From Syntrophomonadaceae bacterium (lineage in GTDB: Bacteria > Bacillota > Dethiobacteria > DTU022), in the NCBI GenBank assembly GCA_003567725.1, contig PWYU01000058.1, positions 1 through 64,000 of the forward strand: DNA of 64,000 nucleotides, in the 5' to 3' direction. The notes beneath the pieces were generated by a model, which worked only from the letters and a program-made list of their open reading frames with translations, made no database searches and had not been told where the DNA came from. This document shows, piece by piece, positions 55,886-64,000 of the stretch. Position numbers and translations under genes: made by a program. Every line of letters starts with the position of its first letter. Position 1 is the stretch's first letter.

Positions 55886-57334
55886 TTAACAGGGAACCCT
55901 GATCATAATTTTTGTCCCCCGGCCTGTGGAAGAATCAATTCTAAATTCGCCATCCAGCAGTTTAATTCTTTCATGCATACCTATTAAACCGATGCTATCT
56001 GAGGATTTATTATGCTGTTCGGGTTCAAACCCAATTCCGTCATCGATAATGTCAAGCAGAAGTAAACCGTTTTGTTTTTTTAAATTAATTTTAACTGTAG
56101 CAGCTTCTGCATGACGTGCCACATTAGTCAGTGACTCCTGCACGCAACGATATAAAGCTGTTTCCACCGGCCCTGGCAAACGCTTTGAATATCCATTATT
56201 TGAAATCTCGGTTTTTATGCCGGTCCTTTTCATAAACCCTTTAATCATCTCATCTATGGCCGGCAAAAGGCCCATATCATCCAGCGCCGGCGGACGTAAA
56301 GATACGGACTGGCGCCGGACAAGGTTTATGGTATAATCAACCAGGTCAATAGTTTGCTTGAGACGGTTTAGTTTGCCATGAGAAGCACTTAATTGCGAAC
56401 CAAGAAGCTGAAGATCTAACTTCACCGCAGTAAGGGCTTGCCCGAGCTCATCGTGCAATTCGCGCGCCAAGCGGGTTCGCTCTTCTTCCATAGCCGTAAG
56501 AATACGGCTTGACAAAGCTTCAATCTGAGCATGGTTTGTTTTCAGTTTCTGTTCACTCAGGATACGTTCAGTAATATCTCTGGCAATACCCTCAATTGCC
56601 TTAAGCGTACCCTCTTCATCATAGACGCCGACACTGCGTTGTTCAGTCCAGGTGATTGAGCCTTTTTTATGGAACCAGCGCATTATTAATGGATAGGCAA
56701 ATGAAACTTCACCTCGCAGGAGCCCTTCAAAGATATGACGATCATCTGGATGAATGATTTCAAAACACAGCTCCGGATTATTATAGAAATTTTCCGGATT
56801 AAAACCGGTAAATGTTTTAACGGAAGGACTGATATATTCAAATTCTAATTCAGGAACTAACCGGATGCGGCAGATTAAATCTTGAGCATTCTCGGCCAAG
56901 CGACGGAAACTTTCTTCACTCTCTTTAAGAGCTGCCCTGACTTTTTTACGTTCTGCTCTAACCTGAGCATCATGTAGAATTCGCTGGACGATAGGAGCCA
57001 GCCGAGCCATATTGTTTTTCATAATATAATCCTGCGCGCCCGCTTTCATAGCGGCAACAGCAGTTTCCTCCCCGATGACACTGGAAACAATGATAAAAGG
57101 CAGGTCTTTATCGCTGTTATTTAAAGCATTTAAGGCCTCAGGTGCGCTAAAATTTGGTAAAGCGTGATCGGATATTATTAAATCCCAGGAACCATTTTCA
57201 AGCGCAGATAAAAGTTCTTCGCCAGTTTCAACACGGACATAATCAACGTTATATCCCGCTTTCTTTAGCTGATGAAGCAGCAAGATTGTATCATCTTCAG
57301 AATCTTCCACTATAATCAGGCGAAGATTTTTCAT
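55886..57334 (-). CDS. Hybrid REC-PAS-histidine kinase (HisKA_3)
   Basis: 482 aa; REC, PAS, RLARELHDELGQALTAVKLDLQ, HATPase. Confidence 0.92.
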   Translation of the reverse strand: MKNLRLIIVEDSEDDTILLLHQLKKAGYNVDYVRVETGEELLSALENGSWDLIISDHALPNFSAPEALNALNNSDKDLPFIIVSSVIGEETAVAAMKAGAQDYIMKNNMARLAPIVQRILHDAQVRAERKKVRAALKESEESFRRLAENAQDLICRIRLVPELEFEYISPSVKTFTGFNPENFYNNPELCFEIIHPDDRHIFEGLLRGEVSFAYPLIMRWFHKKGSITWTEQRSVGVYDEEGTLKAIEGIARDITERILSEQKLKTNHAQIEALSSRILTAMEEERTRLARELHDELGQALTAVKLDLQLLGSQLSASHGKLNRLKQTIDLVDYTINLVRRQSVSLRPPALDDMGLLPAIDEMIKGFMKRTGIKTEISNNGYSKRLPGPVETALYRCVQESLTNVARHAEAATVKINLKKQNGLLLLDIIDDGIGFEPEQHNKSSDSIGLIGMHERIKLLDGEFRIDSSTGRGTKIMIRVPC

Positions 57335-57396
57335 TGTGTAATCCTTTCCGGGCCTTTCAATGAATTAAACTAGTTCTACAGCGAAAGATTAAGAGT

Positions 57397-57491
57397 TAGC
57401 GGAGCCAAGGGGACGGTTCGAGCGTCCCGAAGCGCAGCGTAGGCCAAAGGGAAGACGATGGAACTGTCCCCGTGGCTTAACGGGCCCTGGT
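57397..57491 (-). repeat. Dispersed repeat, copy 8 (inverted, ends degraded)
   Basis: Reverse complement shares AAGCCACGGGGAC.GTTCCATCGTC..CCTACGCTGCGCT.CGGGACGCTCGAA.CGTCCCC with copy 7. Confidence 0.82.
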
Positions 57492-57842
57492 TCACGACAT
57501 AAGTTTCACTGTAGAGATAGAAGGATGAAGCATTTTACCCGTTCATAAACGGAATAAAATCTTTATCCTGCTAAACTCTCTTGATTAGATTATCGGCTGG
57601 AAATATAGATTATTAAGATATAAAAGCCTGTTTACCGGCAAATGCGATAATTTAGAAGTAATCCCTATCAGCCCCTAAAAACTATAATTCTGCACAAATT
57701 TAGAAAGACCATTTTAGTGATCGCAAAAACACCGATATACAAAAGGTATAAAAGGACTCATTTTAAACCACCTTTTATGGAGCTGGCTCGTCCAGGTTAG
57801 GGTTACAAGCGGCAGGCTGGATAGTTATATTTATCCCAAATA

Positions 57843-58496
57843 TTATGAAGGATTATCAGTTTTAAAATGAATTAACCTGTTTTCAACCTGAAAATCGTTA
57901 AAGGAGTATTGCTTTTTGATCCATTCTAAAGACAGGTTATGATAGAAGAATACATGGGTAGGATCATTTTTATAATACCATTGCTCAAAATTCAAATGTT
58001 CATGATACAAGTTGGTAAGGCAAAATAGTGATCCTCCCGGCATTAATAGAGAACGCAGTAATTTAAAATCTTCAGAGGGACAATGAAAATGTTCCATCAC
58101 CTCAGAGCAAACAATAAAATGATATTTCTTTTTCAATACAGAGCGATCAGGATGGTAAAAAGGATCATATAAATTAATAGACCTGTAACCTTTTTCTTTA
58201 AGCATAACGGTAGCAACCGGCCCCGGGCCTGCCCCATAATCAAGACCACTTGCCTCAGGGCTATAGTGCAGCAAGATTTTTTCCACCAGTGGCATAACAA
58301 ATTTTCGGTATCCCTGATCATAGACATCATTATTATGCTCTTCATAGCGCTGTTTTTCTTCCCGGGGAGATAAAAAGAAAGCCGGATCCAGCATAACTGA
58401 TAAACAATTTGTACAGCGATAATAGCGCTTGTCACGGAAGTTAAGGATTAAATCAGTAGAACTTCCACAGAGCAAACAGTTTAATCTGGAATCCAT
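57843..58496 (-). CDS. Class I SAM-dependent methyltransferase with N-terminal zinc-ribbon
   Basis: 217 aa; CLLCG..CTNC, LDYGAGPGPVATVM, VCSEVMEHF. Confidence 0.85.
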   Translation of the reverse strand: MDSRLNCLLCGSSTDLILNFRDKRYYRCTNCLSVMLDPAFFLSPREEKQRYEEHNNDVYDQGYRKFVMPLVEKILLHYSPEASGLDYGAGPGPVATVMLKEKGYRSINLYDPFYHPDRSVLKKKYHFIVCSEVMEHFHCPSEDFKLLRSLLMPGGSLFCLTNLYHEHLNFEQWYYKNDPTHVFFYHNLSLEWIKKQYSFNDFQVENRLIHFKTDNPS

Positions 58497-58624
58497 GATT
58501 ATTCACCTTCCTGCTAAATAATTATACAAGAAAAATCCAGGCCCTTGAATACTCATCGCCTGATAGCAGGCTGAGTAATTATATTCAGGATATTTAAAGG
58601 GGAAAGCTTATGATATGGCAAAAT

Positions 58625-58665
58625 AAAGGGTGGCTGTCTTTCATTTTTGAAGACAGCCACCCTTT
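58625..58665 (-). terminator. Strong hairpin terminator
   Basis: AAAGGGTGGCTGTCTT / AAGACAGCCACCCTTT perfect 16-bp stem downstream of the MttB cluster. Confidence 0.8.
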
Positions 58666-58707
58666 AAAGTGAAACAAGGGGACAGATTTCCTTATTTCAC
58701 CTACCAC

Positions 58708-60147
58708 CTATGATTCTGCTTTTATTTGATCAATATACTGACTCAATTCTTCTTCAATTTTTTCATCAAGGAGCGGATCTTTGTATTCTTCAAGCACTTG
58801 CTTACAATACTCATGAGCTGTCTCCGCAGCATCATTAGCATCGCCCGGAGCTTTGTAATTTTTACGACTGCTAATTAGCGGTATGCGTGTATTTTTCATA
58901 TGCCTGAAAGTATGCATATCATCCATGTAGTGCCCACCACTACCATGTTTAAGGATTGTATCAATAGCAAGATGTTCATCATCAACATTAATCGACCCTG
59001 CATATTCTTTAATCATGCCAATAATTTCAGCATCAATAATGAATTTTTCATAGGACATGGTCATATAATTTTCCAGCATGCCGGCAGAATGCAGCATAAA
59101 ATTAATCCCGCTGGAAACACAGTTCATCGCCACCATCATTGATTCGAAACCACTCTGGGCATCAGGGGAAATGGAATCGGTTAAAGACCCACCGCCTCTG
59201 GAAGGAATGCCGTAATAACGAGCCATCTGAGCTATAACACAAAACATTTTTATCGATTCCGGGCTACCAATGGCTAAATTTCCAGTCCTTAAATCAACAA
59301 CACTGGAAGATGAACCAAACACAACCGGGGTTCCAGGGTTAATCAGTTGAGCCAGGACTACCCCAGACAGGATTTCGGCAGTCTGCTGGACCAATGAGCC
59401 AGCAAGAGTAACTGGAGCAGTCGTCCCATTCATAGCCAGGGCGGATATGAGGATCGGCTGGTTATTGCGGGCATAAACCATCAGCGCTTCAACCATACGA
59501 CCATCAAACTGCAGAGGGCTTTGGGTATTCACTAAAGTAATCAAAGCAGGGTTATTGCGAACTGTATGAATTCCACCAAAGAGTATTCCGGCCATTTCAA
59601 GGCTTTCTTTGGCTTTTTTTTCTCCTAAAGCACTGCCCATCAAGCACAGATCGGTATGCTTTACAGCAGCTTGAAACATTTTTGCATGCCGGATGTAAGA
59701 GGGGAGATCATTTGGCTCAACTATAACGCCGCCAGCTACATCAAAACTACTGCTGTGGCCACAAAGCTTTGTAAAAGCGATGTAATCTTTATAATTAGAG
59801 ACTCTCCTCTTGCTGTTAATATAATCCATCACATAAGGTGAGCCATAACCGGGAGCATTTACTGTGGAATTACCGCCAATTACTACACTTTTCTCCGGAT
59901 TTCTGGCATGGAGAGTAAATTCGGAAGGAGCCTGCGCTACCTGTTCAACAACCAGCTCCCTGGGAATAAAAACATTATCTCCTTTTACCTTTGCTCCTGC
60001 TTTTTGTAATATATTCCTTGCTTCCGGGCAAAAAAATTCAACCCCGTCGCCTTCCAGCACAGTCATAGCACCCAGGTGAATCTGATCCAATTGTTCCCGT
60101 TTTAAATAGTTAATTGGCTCGTATTCGCGAATAATCAAGAATGTCAT
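58708..60147 (-). CDS. MttB-superfamily (trimethylamine-methyltransferase-like) protein, non-pyrrolysine
   Basis: 479 aa, no internal TAG; typical MttB fold sequence. Confidence 0.92.
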   Translation of the reverse strand: MTFLIIREYEPINYLKREQLDQIHLGAMTVLEGDGVEFFCPEARNILQKAGAKVKGDNVFIPRELVVEQVAQAPSEFTLHARNPEKSVVIGGNSTVNAPGYGSPYVMDYINSKRRVSNYKDYIAFTKLCGHSSSFDVAGGVIVEPNDLPSYIRHAKMFQAAVKHTDLCLMGSALGEKKAKESLEMAGILFGGIHTVRNNPALITLVNTQSPLQFDGRMVEALMVYARNNQPILISALAMNGTTAPVTLAGSLVQQTAEILSGVVLAQLINPGTPVVFGSSSSVVDLRTGNLAIGSPESIKMFCVIAQMARYYGIPSRGGGSLTDSISPDAQSGFESMMVAMNCVSSGINFMLHSAGMLENYMTMSYEKFIIDAEIIGMIKEYAGSINVDDEHLAIDTILKHGSGGHYMDDMHTFRHMKNTRIPLISSRKNYKAPGDANDAAETAHEYCKQVLEEYKDPLLDEKIEEELSQYIDQIKAES

Positions 60148-60215
60148 CCTTCCTGCAAAACAACTTAACAGGGCTCAATATGAATAACTTGATCCTTATT
60201 GGGGATGTTTTTAAG

Positions 60216-61010
60216 CTACTCTAATTTATCAGCCCGTGCTGCTTTTAGATAGTTCATAGCATATGGATCAAGGTTTAATATGACTTCCGCTGCTTTAACC
60301 AGGCTCATTTTCTTTTTATCGAGAGGATCAACTATTGCCGCATCCATACCTCTACCCATAGCCAGAACTATGAAGGCCTGGTTCAATAAAGCCCTGTGGG
60401 GCAAGCCAAATGAGATGTTACTCAAGCCGCTGGTGATATGACAGCCCGATTCCAACTTGGCTATTCTTTCAATAGCATCTAAAGCCTGCGGCCCATATTC
60501 CCCGTTAACGCTAACCGGTTTAATTAAAGGATCGAGATAAACATCTGTAAGCTTAACCTCATCCTTATCCAGATCATCCAGGAGCTTTTTAGCTACTTCC
60601 AGGCGATCGTCTGCTGTCTCAGGCATGCCTTCATCGCTCATGCAAAGAGCCACAACCGGGGTATTGGTACCCTTTAACAGGGGTATAAGCTGCTCATAGC
60701 GCTCTTTTTCAGCGCTGATGGAATTGATCATTGGGGTTCCTTCATGCACTTTCATCGCTTCATCCAGGGCTTTGGGACTGGGGCTGTCCAGAGCTAAGGG
60801 TTTACTGACCACTTCCTGCACAGTTTTTACTAACCAGACCAAATACTTTACTTCATCATGAACATAGGCACCGGCGTTGACATCAATATAGTCTGCGCCC
60901 GCCTCTTCCTGCTTAACGGCTAAATCCTGGATATATTTCACATCCTGCTCATCAATAGCCTGTTTAATTTTTTTCCGGGTAGAGTTAATCAACTCTCCAA
61001 TAATGATCAT
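60216..61010 (-). CDS. Pterin-binding corrinoid:tetrahydrofolate methyltransferase (MtgA/AcsE-like)
   Basis: 264 aa; GELINSTRKKIKQAI, ADYIDVNAGAY, GLSNISFGLPHRALLN. Confidence 0.9.
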   Translation of the reverse strand: MIIIGELINSTRKKIKQAIDEQDVKYIQDLAVKQEEAGADYIDVNAGAYVHDEVKYLVWLVKTVQEVVSKPLALDSPSPKALDEAMKVHEGTPMINSISAEKERYEQLIPLLKGTNTPVVALCMSDEGMPETADDRLEVAKKLLDDLDKDEVKLTDVYLDPLIKPVSVNGEYGPQALDAIERIAKLESGCHITSGLSNISFGLPHRALLNQAFIVLAMGRGMDAAIVDPLDKKKMSLVKAAEVILNLDPYAMNYLKAARADKLE

Positions 61011-61034
61011 ACTTTTTCTCCTCCTTATATAGGT

Positions 61035-63074
61035 TTAGCTGCTCCAGGGCCTCCCTACAGCTGATATTTCGATAACACTCTCAATAAAAATTTTCGTTTC
61101 CATGCTCTGGGTATCATCTTCGGAAAAAGCTGTCATTTTGCTGTACCGATCCTGCCGCTCCATAACTGTTTCGATATCTTTAGCTCCCCCTTCAGAAGCC
61201 TGTTCATTAACATATTTTTGCCCTTCTTCACAGGCATAATCGATTGCTTCTTCAAAAATCATAAAGAATTCTCTCTTTGTAGGAGTATGGACTAAAAATC
61301 CTCCACCTTCGCCCGGTTTGACCAGGACTGTTATCCGCTCCATAGCCTGGCCGCTGACCGTTCCTACCGCATTGGCAACATCAGCATATTCAGGTAAATA
61401 GAGCTCTGCATTAAGTTTATCCGCTAAAGAAGGAAAATAAGCCTCCACCGGAGCGCCGACAGCAACCAGCGGTAATCCCAGGTTAATTTTAAAATCAAAG
61501 AGTTGTTCTTTATTATTTATTTTTTGCCCTAGGGCCTTGCGCAGCAAATTTTGCCTGCCATCTTCCTGGTTGAAAGAAAATCCTAAAGCCTCTTCTTCTA
61601 ATAACCGATCGATTGTTACCAGAGCCAGCTTATAGACTGTCTCTTCAATAACTTGATCTGAAAACTCTTCTATTGCAGTGCGGTATCGGGCAGCCAGCAT
61701 TTGAGTGCCCAGCTTTGCAGCACGACAGTCCCATAAATCAAGTTCACCGCGAACATGCAATACATCGGTCGGGGTCAATGCCGCCCGGTGAACGGAAGCT
61801 ACATTAACCAGCCTTTGCCATGGCAAAAGGTCGATCGCTTTCCCCAGTTTTTTACTGATATAGTGAAGGGTGTGCGGTCCATCTTTTATCAGATCCAGAA
61901 TCTGTTTTTCAGTTTCAGTCAACTTTAGATAAAAAGGATCACGGATATAGGCCAGGATGAAATTGGGCTGGGTATCCATCATAGAGTAGTCAACCGTTTT
62001 AATATCTTCTAATTCTTCGGTAAGGTAAGGATATTGTGACGCTATCCAGCACAGAGGAAAGACCCTCTGTGGGCCAATAGTCAGAACAGCACTTTTTGAC
62101 ACCTGGACTAAACTGTCACCGCCCAGGCCGATAGTGGTTATTTGGGCTGCTTTTACCCTGGTCAACCAACCCCCCACTTTTGCCCCTTCTTTGTTTAAGG
62201 AGGGGCGGCCGTCTTTCAAAACCGCCACATCAGTAGTAGTACCGCCCATATCGACAACCAGGCCTTCTTTGACCCCCGTCAGGGTTAAAGCTCCGATAAT
62301 ACTCGCAGCAGGGCCTGAAAGTATTGTTTCAATCGGCTTTTCGCGAGCTTTTAATTCACTAATCAGGCTACCGTCTCCACGCACCACCATCAGCGGCGCT
62401 TCTATGCCCATCCTTTCCATACCCTGCTTGACTGAATCCATTAAATCAGTAATCAAAGGCATTAAGCGGGCATTAAGGATGGCTGTTACCGTTCTTTCAT
62501 GCATTCCCAGTTCGCTGCTGAGCTGGTGAGCAGCAACAACCGGATAGCCGGTTAGGTTGCGAATTAGTTCAGCTACTTCTATCTCCTGAATGGGGTTTCG
62601 AATACACAGGTAACCGGAAACGGCAAAAGCATCAACATGATCTTTCATCTCTAAAATCGCCTTTTCGGCCGCTTCCATGTCCACTTCCTTCGTGATTCGG
62701 CCTTTGATATTACAACCGCCGGCAATTACTTCATAGTAGGAAGTAGGCAGGCCCTCCCGGGCTTCAAACCCGATTTGGATCAGGCCCACCTCTGCTCCCT
62801 GTCCTTCTACGATTGCGTTGGTGGCAAGGGTAGTAGAAACCGAAACCATCTTGATCTGCCCAATATCAACCTGTTCGCCATTTTTTTGTTTGAAAGCGGC
62901 GATGAGCTGATCTAAACAGCGGTTTACCGCCAAAGTTAAATCGTGCCTGGTGGTTTCTACTTTTGTTTTTGCTTCTACTGTTCTGCTGTCGAGATCAAAA
63001 ATCACTCCATCGGTAAATGTTCCCCCTGTATCAATTCCTAAAGCCAAATTTGCCATATCTCTGCCACCACCCAT
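61035..63074 (-). CDS. Hydantoinase/oxoprolinase-family (HyuA-like) ASKHA protein
   Basis: 679 aa; LGIDTGGTFTDGVIFD, VDMGGTTTDVAVL. Confidence 0.88.
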   Translation of the reverse strand: MGGGRDMANLALGIDTGGTFTDGVIFDLDSRTVEAKTKVETTRHDLTLAVNRCLDQLIAAFKQKNGEQVDIGQIKMVSVSTTLATNAIVEGQGAEVGLIQIGFEAREGLPTSYYEVIAGGCNIKGRITKEVDMEAAEKAILEMKDHVDAFAVSGYLCIRNPIQEIEVAELIRNLTGYPVVAAHQLSSELGMHERTVTAILNARLMPLITDLMDSVKQGMERMGIEAPLMVVRGDGSLISELKAREKPIETILSGPAASIIGALTLTGVKEGLVVDMGGTTTDVAVLKDGRPSLNKEGAKVGGWLTRVKAAQITTIGLGGDSLVQVSKSAVLTIGPQRVFPLCWIASQYPYLTEELEDIKTVDYSMMDTQPNFILAYIRDPFYLKLTETEKQILDLIKDGPHTLHYISKKLGKAIDLLPWQRLVNVASVHRAALTPTDVLHVRGELDLWDCRAAKLGTQMLAARYRTAIEEFSDQVIEETVYKLALVTIDRLLEEEALGFSFNQEDGRQNLLRKALGQKINNKEQLFDFKINLGLPLVAVGAPVEAYFPSLADKLNAELYLPEYADVANAVGTVSGQAMERITVLVKPGEGGGFLVHTPTKREFFMIFEEAIDYACEEGQKYVNEQASEGGAKDIETVMERQDRYSKMTAFSEDDTQSMETKIFIESVIEISAVGRPWSS

Positions 63075-63103
63075 TCATAGATGCATAACCAACATCATGA
63101 TGT

Positions 63104-64000
63104 TTATTTGTTCAGTTTAGACTCCGCATTGCTTATAATATCTTTGATTTTCTGCTGCACATTCTTCGGCAGCGGTTCTGGTTCGTAATTCTCAAGGATA
63201 TCAATAACTTTTTCATTAGCTTTATCAAACAGTGTCTTGCTGCCGTCTGCTTCCCATTTTTCATATATCTGACGCACAAAGAACCGGGGATACCAGGTTT
63301 CCTTTTTAAAGTGCTCCAGGGTATGTTCTTCCCCAAGGAAATGGCCACCCGGGCCCACCTTATCTATCACATCAAGGGCCAGGGTTTCATCACTGACTTC
63401 AATACCGTTAACAATTTTGCGAGCCATTCCGATTAAATCGTCACAAATAGTCAGATATTCTAGAGAGGCGGTGTTGCCATGCTCAATGTACCCAACATCA
63501 TGGTTAAGATTTGCTCCCGACTGGGCAGTCATCAAAATTGAAAGGGCCCCTTCGATTAAAGCCTGCTCATCAACCATCTTTGCGTCTGTGCAGCCGCAGG
63601 TACCAAACATGGGGATGTCCAGGAAGTTTGAAACATCACCAAGAGCAGCCATCATCAAATCGAATTCAGGCGCACCATAAGAAAATATGGTGGTCTGCAT
63701 ATCCATCACCGTAAAAACACCGCCCATGATAAAGGGGCTGCCTTCTGAAGTAACCTGGTTCAAAACAAGACCGCTCAGACTTTCAGCCAGGCCGTTAGCC
63801 ATGGCTCCCGCTAAAGTAGCAGGAACGGTACCTCCGGCCATGATGCAGGGGGTATATACAACAGGCAAGCCTTTTTTAGCTGCCAGCATCAACTTGCGGG
63901 CTGAATCACCGGGGTGCTGCAGTGGGGAAATCGGCTCTGCATAAAGGGTTAAGAAGGGATTCCTCCTTAACTCTTCTTCACTGCCGGCAATATATTCACA
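63104..64000 (-). CDS. Second MttB-superfamily methyltransferase, truncated by window edge
   Basis: ORF remains open through position 64000 (..CEYIAGSEEELRRNPFLTLYAEPISPLQHPGDSARKLMLAAKKG..). Confidence 0.9.
   Translation of the reverse strand, partial: CEYIAGSEEELRRNPFLTLYAEPISPLQHPGDSARKLMLAAKKGLPVVYTPCIMAGGTVPATLAGAMANGLAESLSGLVLNQVTSEGSPFIMGGVFTVMDMQTTIFSYGAPEFDLMMAALGDVSNFLDIPMFGTCGCTDAKMVDEQALIEGALSILMTAQSGANLNHDVGYIEHGNTASLEYLTICDDLIGMARKIVNGIEVSDETLALDVIDKVGPGGHFLGEEHTLEHFKKETWYPRFFVRQIYEKWEADGSKTLFDKANEKVIDILENYEPEPLPKNVQQKIKDIISNAESKLNK

Noticed and set aside
58708-60147. Pyrrolysine-containing trimethylamine methyltransferase
   Set aside because: The MttB ORF is full-length without an internal TAG, so no Pyl is needed

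Overview
This 64 kb chromosomal window looks like a low-GC, anaerobic Firmicute (Clostridia-like; lineage inferred from gene content). Most of it is housekeeping: mgtE, 6S RNA, hisS-aspS, dtd, relA, recJ, secDF, an aro/his block, an NADH-linked formate dehydrogenase operon (NuoE / small Cys-rich protein / NuoF / FdhA) with fdhD, proS, an M16 peptidase pair, murT-gatD, hisG, lysC, menA, a two-component/GGDEF/HD-GYP cluster, and a non-pyrrolysine MttB-type methyltransferase cluster running off the right edge. Observations that stand out: (1) tRNA-Sec(UCA) lies about 1.2 kb from an unannotated HesB/IscA-like selenoprotein gene with an in-frame TGA and a candidate bSECIS hairpin. (2) hisS and aspS form one 1030-codon ORF, but the junction contains a buried ATG with a Shine-Dalgarno and an A6 run, so a single-base change or frameshift would restore two genes. 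(3) An 885-aa ORF joins a class III aminotransferase to an acyl-ACP-reductase-like domain that keeps the AxAEAML-type cysteine motif. (4) A MITE-like dispersed palindromic repeat has about 8 copies with shared ends (TAACTACTCAG..CCTA). It borders relics of a GH1 glycosidase and a chemotaxis receptor, and its core resembles the REP repeats that flank a RAYT transposase here. (5) The his cluster lacks hisH and hisF at exactly the positions where they are usually found. No CRISPR, rRNA or prophage was seen.
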